Shown: piece by piece, positions 54,701 to 61,636 of the stretch
Layout of the letters: each line of letters begins with the position of its first letter
How positions within the stretch are numbered: the first letter of the stretch is position 1
From: DASQYE01 sp036389675
GTDB lineage: Bacteria; Acidobacteriota; Blastocatellia; Pyrinomonadales; Pyrinomonadaceae
Direction: 5' to 3'
NCBI GenBank assembly: GCA_036389675.1
Contig: DASVWI010000015.1
Span: 62,001-126,000 of the forward strand
Length of the DNA: 64,000 nucleotides
The notes under the pieces: generated by a model
What the model was told of the DNA's origin: nothing
What the model saw: only the letters and a program-made list of their open reading frames with translations
The model's database searches: none
Position numbers and translations under genes: made by a program

Positions 54701-54793
54701 CAGGGATGAGGGGTGAATAAGATTGAATCACTGCTTCGGGTGAATCAATTACTCAAGCCCTTTCATCCCTCATCCCTCATCCCTCATCCCTCC
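54701..54793. repeat. Heptamer inverted repeat, family A-like (CATCCCT), between nuoD and the ORFan
   Basis: The right arm is four perfect copies of CATCCCT (54764-54791). The left arm is GGGATGAGGGGTGAAT (54703 on). The loop contains GAATCACTGCTTCGGGTGAATC. The repeat forms the last codons of the next gene (RRDEG). Confidence 0.85.
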
Positions 54794-55025
54794 TTTTGTA
54801 GCATCCTGTCACGCTCTTTGAGTCTAAGACAAGGCCGATCTCCGCGGCCTCCCCACTTTTGCGGCGCGCCAGAAGCTTCGAGAGAATGGCTTGTGCCGCA
54901 CTCGCCTTGTTCCAGGTATTGCGCGGCGACATGGTCTCGGTCAGCTCGAAGCCTGCGCCGGTTGCGGCCTCCGGCGTGTCGAACACCTTCGCTTCGTATT
55001 TTGCGGCCAGCTCTTTCGGGCTCAT
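54777..55025 (-). CDS. 82-residue protein of unknown function within the nuo genes
   Basis: 82 residues. Starts MSPKELAAKYEAKVFDTPEA with no strong binding site; it includes SPRNTWNKASAAQAILSKL. No signal peptide or membrane segment. The last residues (CYKRRDEG) are encoded by heptamer repeat DNA. Its conserved composition and lack of internal stops suggest a real gene, but I do not recognise a family. Lies between nuoC and nuoD in the same orientation. Confidence 0.5.
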   Translation of the reverse strand: MSPKELAAKYEAKVFDTPEAATGAGFELTETMSPRNTWNKASAAQAILSKLLARRKSGEAAEIGLVLDSKSVTGCYKRRDEG

Positions 55026-55029
55026 AAGC

Positions 55030-55100
55030 GAGTAATTAGTCGATCGGTTATCAGTTGTCAGCAGGCAAGCTCAAAGCTGACCACTGACTGCTGATTACTT
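55030..55100. repeat. Heptamer inverted repeat, family B-like (GTTGTCA/CTGACTG)
   Basis: Left arm AGTAATTAGTCGATCGGTTATCAG... and right arm CTGACCA CTGACTG CTGATTA CT (55077-55099), period 7. It lies just outside the nuoC stop, so it separates nuoC from the ORFan; arms pair imperfectly. Confidence 0.7.
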
Positions 55101-56297
55101 ATCCTTTGGCATCACTTCCTTGCCGCCGCGGAAAATCTCGCGCATGCGGCGCTCTTCTTCCGTTGACAGACTCTCCAAGCCGTAGGCGCGGCGCTGGGCC
55201 AACTGCTCTTTTTGCACGTCGGAGAACTCCGGCAGGTGCTTGGCCGTCCAGTTATTTTCTATGAACTCAAGCGGGTACTCTTTGCGGAAGGGGTGGCCCT
55301 CCCAATCCTCCGGCAGCAGAATCCTTCGCAGGTCTGGATGATTGCGAAAGGCGACGCCGAACAGATCATAGACTTCGCGCTCCATCCAGTTGGCCGTCGG
55401 CCAAACGCTCACGACGCTCTCCACGCCTTCATCTTCGGCGACGGCGACTTTCAGACGCACGCGCTCGTTGCCCGTAATCGAGTAGAGATTGTAGACGATC
55501 TCGAAGGGCGCATCCTCCCGCTCAGGCGTATGCACGCACGTCAGGTCGGAGAGATAGTTAAAGGGCGTCTGGCTATCGCGTTTGAGCGCGTCGCAGACCT
55601 CGACGATGCGCGGCGGGGCGATGCGGATTGAGAGCTGGCCGAGAAACTCCGAAGCCTCAAGGACGGCCTCCTTGAGGCGCTCGCGCAATCTCTTGACGAG
55701 TGCATGACCGGAGGCGTCCGTGGGCTTTGGCCCCTCTTCCTTCTTCTTGACGGGTGCTTTGGGCGCGCCCGGCGCTCCGGCGGCGGCTGCGCCGGGTTGC
55801 GGGGGCGAAGGCTTGTCTCCAGCAGCCTGCTTTGCCGCTGCGACACGCGCTTTCGCTTCGGCGATCTTGGCGGCCTTCTCCGCATCGGACGCCGAAGGGC
55901 TGCCCGTGGGGGAGCCTGCGGCAGGGGATGCGCCGCCGGGTGGTTGAGCAGCGGCCTTACGCGCCTGCGCTTCGGCAATCAGGCGCGTTTTTCTCTCTTC
56001 GGGTGTTTCGGCGGCAGGCGCTTGTGTTGGGTCGCCGCTCGCGGCGGGCACAGTCGTCCCGCTCGAAGAGCTGCCGGACGGAGCCTTGCCGGTCTGGGCC
56101 GCCTGACTTTCAGGCGTCGGGGGCGCGCCTCCTGTGTTTGCGCTCTCGGGCGGCGGCGGCAAAGCGCCTGCGTCCTGTACGGGCGCGCCGGGGCTGGGGC
56201 TCTTGTCGTCTGTGCGCGTGGGTTGTGGTGCGCGCGGTGCGTCCTCACGCTCCGGCGCTTGAGGAGGAGTTTCCGGCTGTTTGGTCTCGTCTGCCAT
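55095..56297 (-). CDS. nuoC: NADH-quinone oxidoreductase subunit C with long disordered N-terminus
   Basis: 400 residues from the ATG at 56297 (MADETKQPETPPQAPERED; the frame runs further without a start signal). The last about 185 residues are NuoC: NYLSDLTCVHTPE and the signature WMEREVYDLFGVAFRNHPDLRRILLPEDWEGHPFRKEYPL. The first about 215 residues are Ala/Pro/Gly/Ser-rich low complexity with two Ala-Lys repeats (AQARKAAAQPPGG, KARVAAAKQAAGD). Family average is about 200 residues. First of the nuo genes in this window. Confidence 0.93.
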   Translation of the reverse strand: MADETKQPETPPQAPEREDAPRAPQPTRTDDKSPSPGAPVQDAGALPPPPESANTGGAPPTPESQAAQTGKAPSGSSSSGTTVPAASGDPTQAPAAETPEERKTRLIAEAQARKAAAQPPGGASPAAGSPTGSPSASDAEKAAKIAEAKARVAAAKQAAGDKPSPPQPGAAAAGAPGAPKAPVKKKEEGPKPTDASGHALVKRLRERLKEAVLEASEFLGQLSIRIAPPRIVEVCDALKRDSQTPFNYLSDLTCVHTPEREDAPFEIVYNLYSITGNERVRLKVAVAEDEGVESVVSVWPTANWMEREVYDLFGVAFRNHPDLRRILLPEDWEGHPFRKEYPLEFIENNWTAKHLPEFSDVQKEQLAQRRAYGLESLSTEEERRMREIFRGGKEVMPKDK

Positions 56298-56487
56298 CTC
56301 TCGTTTAGTTAGACCCTGACCCGTCGCTTGCGCTCCCGAATCCGCAGGTCGGGCCGGAGCGCACACAAACCTTAATGCTCGTGTGTTAAAGGCTAAGAGA
56401 ACTGAAGAGCTGACGCTGTGGGTTGTAGCATGCGTTTTGCGCCATTGTCAATAAATCGTGCGAAAGAAGCACTCGCAGAGCAAATTT

Positions 56488-56582
56488 AACAGGGATAGGC
56501 AGGATAAAAGCGACAAAGCATTACTGCCATTAATGCCTTACAGCATTTTCTTTATCCTGACCCTCTCTGCCCATCCCCGTTT
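56488..56582. repeat. Inverted-repeat element, family C, copy 3
   Basis: Left arm AACAGGGATAGGCAGGATAAA (56488 on) and right arm CTTTATCCTGACCCTCTCTG (56550 on); 20 bases at 56543-56562 are identical to 23545-23564. The loop contains GCCATTAATGCC. It lies between the nuoC start and the substrate-binding protein stop, so it divides two minus-strand units. Confidence 0.8.
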
Positions 56583-56588
56583 ATTCCT

Positions 56589-57662
56589 TCATTGAGGCTT
56601 GATAATCTCTGACATACGGCTCATGTCAATCTGCGCCGCCTTGATCTGGTCTGGGAAAAACGATCTGTCTATCAACTCCGACATGAGCGTCTGCTTTGTG
56701 AGAAACCCGAGGCTGATGCCCATGTCCAGAATCTTCTGCATCTCCAGGTCGGTCGGGTTGAGATTGCGATAAGTGACGCGGTCGGGCGGCTGTGTGAGGA
56801 CGTATCTGAGCAGGTTCTCGTCCTGTCGAAAGTAGGGCGAGACCAGTTTCGCAGCATCAAGGCGATGCTCCTCCGTCCATTCGCCCGACTCGTTTATGCC
56901 GCGCACCAGATCGCGCACCACCTCCGGCCTCTCCCGAATCAGGTCTTCATGCACGACCAGACAACAGGAGATGTAGTTGGGCCAGATGTCTTTGGCGTAG
57001 TAGAGCGTGCGCCCGAAGCCTTCCATCTCGGCCTTGGCGCAGAAAGGCTCTGCGACGATAAAGCCGTCCACGGCCTTCGCGGAGAGGGCGGCGGTCATAT
57101 CCGGCGGCGGCATGACGACGAACTTGATCTCTTCGGGCCTCACGCCCTGATCGCGCATCATCTTATTGATGAAAAAGTTCTCGTTGCTGAAGGGGCTGGG
57201 GATGGCTATGGTCTTGCCGCGCAGGTCGCGCAAATCTTTGGCCGTGTTTTCCTTACGGACGACAAGCTGCGAGCCGTCGCGGTGGCCCAAGGTGACGATC
57301 TTGATGGGAGCGCCCTGCTCGCGCATCTTCATCGCGAGCGGCACGGTCAAGAATCCGGCCAGCAGTTTCTTCGTCTTGAGCGACTCGACGATAGAGGGAA
57401 ACTCCGAAAAACGCATGGCGTCAAAGCGCGTGCCCGTCGTGCTCGTCTTCGAGGCGTAGTCCGTGACGGGGCAGGTCAGGTGACAGGTGACGGGGATGAA
57501 GGCGACCGTCAGGGACTGCGTCTGCCCTGTGTTCTGAGCCTGATGGAAGTCCTCCTGCTCGTGGCTGCGCGGCTGGCGCAAAGCCCTGTAGCGCAGGAAA
57601 GCGAGCAGCGCCACACAAAAGACGAGCGCCGCCACTATGCGAAAGGTTTTCGAGCGAAACAT
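56589..57662 (-). CDS. NitT/TauT-type substrate-binding protein (NMT1/THI5-like), membrane-anchored
   Basis: 357 residues. N-terminal hydrophobic segment (RIVAALVFCVALLAFLRY) without a lipobox, so probably a membrane-anchored or exported protein. The rest is a periplasmic-binding fold: TVAFIPVTCHLTCPVTDYAS, LKTKKLLAGFLTVPLAM, RGKTIAIPSPFSNENFF, AVDGFIVAEPFCAKAEM. The CHLTCP part resembles the start of nitrate/taurine binding proteins. No permease or ATPase gene is adjacent. Ligand unknown. Confidence 0.82.
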   Translation of the reverse strand: MFRSKTFRIVAALVFCVALLAFLRYRALRQPRSHEQEDFHQAQNTGQTQSLTVAFIPVTCHLTCPVTDYASKTSTTGTRFDAMRFSEFPSIVESLKTKKLLAGFLTVPLAMKMREQGAPIKIVTLGHRDGSQLVVRKENTAKDLRDLRGKTIAIPSPFSNENFFINKMMRDQGVRPEEIKFVVMPPPDMTAALSAKAVDGFIVAEPFCAKAEMEGFGRTLYYAKDIWPNYISCCLVVHEDLIRERPEVVRDLVRGINESGEWTEEHRLDAAKLVSPYFRQDENLLRYVLTQPPDRVTYRNLNPTDLEMQKILDMGISLGFLTKQTLMSELIDRSFFPDQIKAAQIDMSRMSEIIKPQ

Positions 57663-57817
57663 TAGTCCTCCGAAGATTTAAGCCTTGAGGGGGCGAAGGC
57701 GCGCTTGCCGCAAGCCTTGATATATCTCGCGCGAGCTCTACCCTGTTTGCTGTTGGCGCGATAGTTTATCATCCCGCAGCCCCAACTCGTCAGGATATCG
57801 CCGCCTGCCCATCCAAC

Positions 57818-57847
57818 TTGACGATGCGTGCATCTAAACCTTATCAT
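57818..57847 (+). promoter_or_regulatory. rpmE: Sigma70-type promoter of rpmE
   Basis: TTGACG (57818-57823), 18 bases, TATCAT (57842-57847), 51 bases before the rpmE ATG. It stands in the divergent gap with the substrate-binding protein gene. Sequence match only. Confidence 0.55.
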
Positions 57848-57898
57848 TGGTCGTTTCGTTTAAGGCGGTAATTGACAACTATAGAAGGCAAAAGGAAA

Positions 57899-58144
57899 AT
57901 GAAACAAGGAATCCACCCGGACTACAACGAGATCAAGGTGCAGTGCGCCTGCGGCAATACTTTTACCACACGCTCGACGCGCAAGGACGAGCTTCACGTG
58001 GAAATCTGCTCGGAATGCCACCCGTTCTTTACGGGCAAGCAGAAGCTTGTGGACACCGCCGGACGCGTCGACCGCTTCAACAAGCGTTATGCCAAGAAGC
58101 AGGCGGACGTGCCCGCAGCCGAGGCGACCGCTTCGGCCAAGTAA
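57899..58144 (+). CDS. rpmE: 50S ribosomal protein L31, zinc-binding form
   Basis: 81 residues from the ATG at 57899 (AAAAGGA upstream); the frame extends upstream to a TTG at 57872 but the family starts at MKQGIHP. Zinc ligands Cys16, Cys18, Cys37 and Cys40 (CACG and CSECH) define the zinc-containing (C+) version. The alanine-rich tail (PAAEATASAK) is longer than usual. Member of the large ribosomal subunit at the subunit interface. Confidence 0.94.
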   Translation: MKQGIHPDYNEIKVQCACGNTFTTRSTRKDELHVEICSECHPFFTGKQKLVDTAGRVDRFNKRYAKKQADVPAAEATASAK

Positions 58145-58366
58145 GGCTTTCAAACCCTTTCAGGCGAACAGACAAAACTCATGCAGGCTCGATACAGACA
58201 CGCGCCGCAACATTAGCCAGCAAACGGAAATCCAACGCCGACGCCAATTCCATGTCGGACGGTCGCGCTTTCGTGCATAATAAGCACCGAGAAGCCGCCG
58301 AAGCCAAAGGGAAGCGTCGGCGTTGCTCTATCAACCCTCTTCTCCCGGAAGGATTTACACCCAATC

Positions 58367-59584
58367 GTGAGTACCAGCGAAAGAGATTTAATCGTCGGCG
58401 GGCAGGCCGTCATCGAAGGCGTGATGATGCGTACGCCGAACGCCTATGCCATCGCCGTGCGCAAGGCCGACGGCTCCATCGTCAATACGGCTGCCGCGCT
58501 GCCCAAGTGGAGCGACAAATACCCTCTGCTCAAGCTGCCGGTGCTGCGGGGCGGAGCTATCCTCGTACAGTCGATGGGGCTCGGCATTAAGGCTCTGAAC
58601 TTCTCTGCCAACGAAGCTTTCGCCGATGCCGAAGAGGCCGAACGGGCTGAGGAAGTCTCGGTCGCGCTCACGCCCGCCGTCATCGAAGGCGAAGGCGATT
58701 TCGCCGGCCTGACGGGCGCAGTGCCCGGATTGATTCCCATCCCGACGCAGAAGCGCTCGCGCGACGAGATGAAGAAGGGCGGCACAGCCGCCGCCGCAGG
58801 CTCTATCGCCTTCGCGCTCTTCTTCAACGTGCTGCTCTTTATCGTCGCGCCGCTTCTTCTCACAAATGCCCTCTTTATCGCCGCCGGTTGGGCCACGAAG
58901 CCTGAGAGCAGCGCCGCAGCGCCCACGACGCAGGCGCAAACCGCAACGACGACGGCTGTGCCCGGCACTACGGCGAGCAGCGCGCCAGCGGCGCAGAGCG
59001 ACGCGTGGTATGCGCGCGCTTACAGAAGCGTCAGCGCCTATCTTCACCCGGTACGCCCGTCCGTCGCCTTCAACCTGATCGACGGAATGATACGCATGGC
59101 CTTCTTCCTGATTATGATCTTTAGCTTTTCGCTCCTGAAGGACATACGGCGCGTCTTCGAGTATCACGGCGCGGAGCACAAGACTGTCTTTACCTGGGAG
59201 GCCGGGCTGCCGCTGACGGTCGAGAACGCGCGCCCGCAGCCGCGCCAGCATCCTCGCTGCGGGACGAGCTTTTTGATGGTCGTGATGCTCGTCTCCGTCG
59301 TGCTCTTCTCAATCATCAAGTTCGATTCGCTCGTCTATAACATGCTCGTGCGTATCGCGCTGGTTCCGGTCGTCGCCGGTCTCTCTTACGAGATCATACG
59401 GCTCTCGGCCAAAAAAGAGGGCAGCTTTGTTTTCAAGATGATTACGCTGCCCGGCATCTGGATGCAGAACATCACGACCAAAGAGCCGGACGACGAGCAA
59501 CTGGAAGTCGCCATCGAAGCCCTCAAGGAATCGCTCAAATTCGAGCCGCAGGTTAAAGAAGTGGAGGCCGCGCCGCTGGCCTGA
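58367..59584 (+). CDS. DUF1385 family membrane protein
   Basis: 405 residues from the GTG at 58367. The start VGGQAVIEGVMMRTPNAYAI and the second half EYHGAEHKTVFTWEAGLPLTVENA-RHPRCGTSFLM are the DUF1385 hallmarks, with conserved His and Cys residues. Predicted three to four membrane helices (FNVLLFIVAPLLLTNALF, MVVMLVSVVLFSIIKF). A low-complexity Thr/Ala/Ser insert at about residues 175-215 separates the halves. Role unknown; often close to prfA and rpmE, as here. Confidence 0.85.
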   Translation: MSTSERDLIVGGQAVIEGVMMRTPNAYAIAVRKADGSIVNTAAALPKWSDKYPLLKLPVLRGGAILVQSMGLGIKALNFSANEAFADAEEAERAEEVSVALTPAVIEGEGDFAGLTGAVPGLIPIPTQKRSRDEMKKGGTAAAAGSIAFALFFNVLLFIVAPLLLTNALFIAAGWATKPESSAAAPTTQAQTATTTAVPGTTASSAPAAQSDAWYARAYRSVSAYLHPVRPSVAFNLIDGMIRMAFFLIMIFSFSLLKDIRRVFEYHGAEHKTVFTWEAGLPLTVENARPQPRQHPRCGTSFLMVVMLVSVVLFSIIKFDSLVYNMLVRIALVPVVAGLSYEIIRLSAKKEGSFVFKMITLPGIWMQNITTKEPDDEQLEVAIEALKESLKFEPQVKEVEAAPLA

Positions 59585-59589
59585 AAGTT

Positions 59590-60666
59590 ATGTTAGAGAA
59601 ATTAGAACAGATCGAAGCACGCTATGAGCAGTTGACCGGGGAGCTTTCTTTGCCGGAGGTCTTCTCAGACCACGCAGCCTATACGAAGATCGCACGGCAG
59701 CATCGCAGCCTCGGCGAAGTCGTCGCCAAATACCGCAACTGGAAAACTCTCAGGGACGAGCTGGCGGGAGCGCGCGAGCTGTATGAGACAGCCGACGACG
59801 AAGAGATGCGCCAGCTTGCCTATACGGAAGTCATGACGCTCGAAGCGCAGCTTGAGCAGTGCGAGACTGATCTCAAGCTCCTGCTCATCCCGACAGACCC
59901 GAACGACGAGAAGAACGTTATTCTTGAGATTCGTGCCGGGACGGGCGGCGACGAGGCGACGCTCTTTGCCGCCGAGATGCTACGCATGTACGCGCGTTAT
60001 TCCGAGCGGCAGGGCTGGCGCATGGAAATCCTCGACGCTTCGGAATCGGGCATCGGCGGCCTCAAGGAAGCCATCGCATTGATCGAAGGCGAAAAGGTCT
60101 ACTCCAAGCTCAAACACGAATCCGGCGTCCATCGCGTCCAGCGCGTGCCGCAAACCGAAACGAGCGGGCGCATACATACTTCGGCCATCACGGTCGCCGT
60201 CCTCCCTGAGGCCGAAGAGGTGGATGTCAAGATCGATGCTAAAGACCTCCGCATAGATACCTTCTGTTCTTCCGGGCCGGGCGGTCAGTCCGTCAACACG
60301 ACCTACTCGGCTGTCCGCATCACGCACCTTCCGACCAACACGGTCGTCTCAATGCAGGACGAGAAATCTCAGATCAAGAATCGCGAGAAGGCCATGCGCG
60401 TGCTGCGTGCCCGCTTGCAGGAGATGGAAGAGCAGAAGCAGCATGAAGCACAGGCCAGCGAGCGGCGCTCGATGGTCGGCAGCGGCGACCGCTCCGAGAA
60501 GATACGCACCTACAACTTCAAAGACAATCGCGTCTCCGATCACCGCATCGGCCTGACCATTCACCAGCTAGACCTCGTCATGGAAGGCGCGCTCGACGAG
60601 ATCATCAACGCGCTCGTCACGCACTATCAGGCCGAGAAGCTCAAGGCCGAAGCCGTCGCAGCTTAG
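59590..60666 (+). CDS. prfA: Peptide chain release factor 1
   Basis: 358 residues, with its start 5 bases after the DUF1385 stop. Catalytic GGQ with Gln233 (SSGPGGQSVN); the anticodon-mimicking PxT motif is PQT (VPQTETSGRIHTSA) rather than PAT, still consistent with UAG/UAA recognition. The coiled N-terminal domain and GDRSEKIRTYNF end are normal. Terminates translation at UAA and UAG. Part of a rpmE-DUF1385-prfA group. Confidence 0.95.
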   Translation: MLEKLEQIEARYEQLTGELSLPEVFSDHAAYTKIARQHRSLGEVVAKYRNWKTLRDELAGARELYETADDEEMRQLAYTEVMTLEAQLEQCETDLKLLLIPTDPNDEKNVILEIRAGTGGDEATLFAAEMLRMYARYSERQGWRMEILDASESGIGGLKEAIALIEGEKVYSKLKHESGVHRVQRVPQTETSGRIHTSAITVAVLPEAEEVDVKIDAKDLRIDTFCSSGPGGQSVNTTYSAVRITHLPTNTVVSMQDEKSQIKNREKAMRVLRARLQEMEEQKQHEAQASERRSMVGSGDRSEKIRTYNFKDNRVSDHRIGLTIHQLDLVMEGALDEIINALVTHYQAEKLKAEAVAA

Positions 60667-60670
60667 GAAT

Positions 60671-60758
60671 GGCGAAAGATAAAAGGCAAAAGTAAGGCTG
60701 CGTACAACTTTTAACCGCAGTGCTTTTGTCCGCACCTTTGCCTTTTTCCTTTTTACTT
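60671..60758. repeat. Heptamer inverted repeat, family D, copy 2
   Basis: Left arm GCGAAAGATAAAAGGCAAAAG (60672 on; 7-base spacing) and right arm GCACCTTTGCCTTTTTCCT (60732 on). The loop contains AACTTTTAACCG. It fills the spacer between prfA and the phosphatase gene; related to the element at 35850. Confidence 0.75.
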
Positions 60759-61385
60759 ATGACCACGCGCGTCCTCCTCATACGGCACGGTCAATCACAG
60801 GGCAACGCCGAGGGACGCTTCGGCGGGCACACCGCGACACCGCTCTCCGCGCGCGGCATGCGGCAGGCCGAAGCCACCGCGCAGGCCCTTTCCGCAGAGA
60901 GTTTCGACGCAATCTATTCCAGCGACCTTCCACGCGCTTACCACACGGCCCTGCCCCTTGCCCGCCTGTCTGGCCTTGAGGTGCAGCAGCGCGAGGCTTA
61001 CCGCGAGCGCAGCGTCGGCGTGATGGAGGGTCTCACCTTCGAGGAGGCCGCCGCGCAACACCCGGAGCAATACGCCGCCCTCATCCGCCGCGACTTCGAG
61101 CACGTACTCTTAGGCGGCGAGAGCTATCGCCAGATGCTCGACCGCGCCTCGCGCGAGCTAGACCGCGCCATCGCGCTCCACAGCGGCGGGCGTATCGCCG
61201 TCTTCTCTCACACGGGCACGATCTGCATCCTCGTGCTTCACCTTCTGGGCGCGCTCGATGCGCCGGAGCTTCGCCCCGTCTGGATTGCCACCGCCAACTG
61301 CGGCATCTCAAGTTTCGAGCTGCGCCCCGACGGCTTCATACGCGTGCTTGCCATTAACGACACGCGCCACTTGGCGGGGTTGTAA
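60759..61385 (+). CDS. Histidine phosphatase family protein (phosphoglycerate-mutase-like)
   Basis: 208 residues from the ATG at 60759 (MTTRVLLIRHG); upstream frame is repeat DNA. RHG motif with Arg9, His10, Gly11, then GRFGGHTATPLSARG, SSDLPRAYHTA and Glu-rich ERSVGVMEG, and the second histidine in FSHTGTI. Belongs to the broad-specificity phosphatase branch; the substrate is not predictable. Likely cytoplasmic. Confidence 0.9.
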   Translation: MTTRVLLIRHGQSQGNAEGRFGGHTATPLSARGMRQAEATAQALSAESFDAIYSSDLPRAYHTALPLARLSGLEVQQREAYRERSVGVMEGLTFEEAAAQHPEQYAALIRRDFEHVLLGGESYRQMLDRASRELDRAIALHSGGRIAVFSHTGTICILVLHLLGALDAPELRPVWIATANCGISSFELRPDGFIRVLAINDTRHLAGL

Positions 61386-61404
61386 GGAAGCGCACGAAAA
61401 ATCT

Positions 61405-61434
61405 TTGACACCCCGGTCGCATTGGGTCTATGCT
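61405..61434 (+). promoter_or_regulatory. Sigma70-type promoter of the caspase-like gene
   Basis: TTGACA (61405-61410, consensus), 18 bases, TATGCT (61429-61434). It implies an untranslated leader of about 195 bases. That leader has a possible long-range pairing ATCTATC (61447 on) with GATAGAT (61510 on). Sequence match only. Confidence 0.55.
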
Positions 61435-61636
61435 CTCGCCCGGTCATCTATCTTTGCCGGTGGGCGGGCTCTTTTGCCGCCGACCTCATACGGACACCGG
61501 AAACCACCGATAGATGTACCGTCGCTTTCTCTACCGGCGCTTCCGTCGTATTGCCGGGTCAGGCAAGGATGAAACCAAGTGATGCCGCCGCTCGATTGTT
61601 TCTCACCGGACTTTGAGACCTCTTAGAAAGGAACAC

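Noticed and set aside
57872..57880. TTGACA-like box just before rpmE as -35
   Set aside because: Only 27 bases from the ATG, leaving no room for a -10 and leader; the pair at 57818/57842 fits better.
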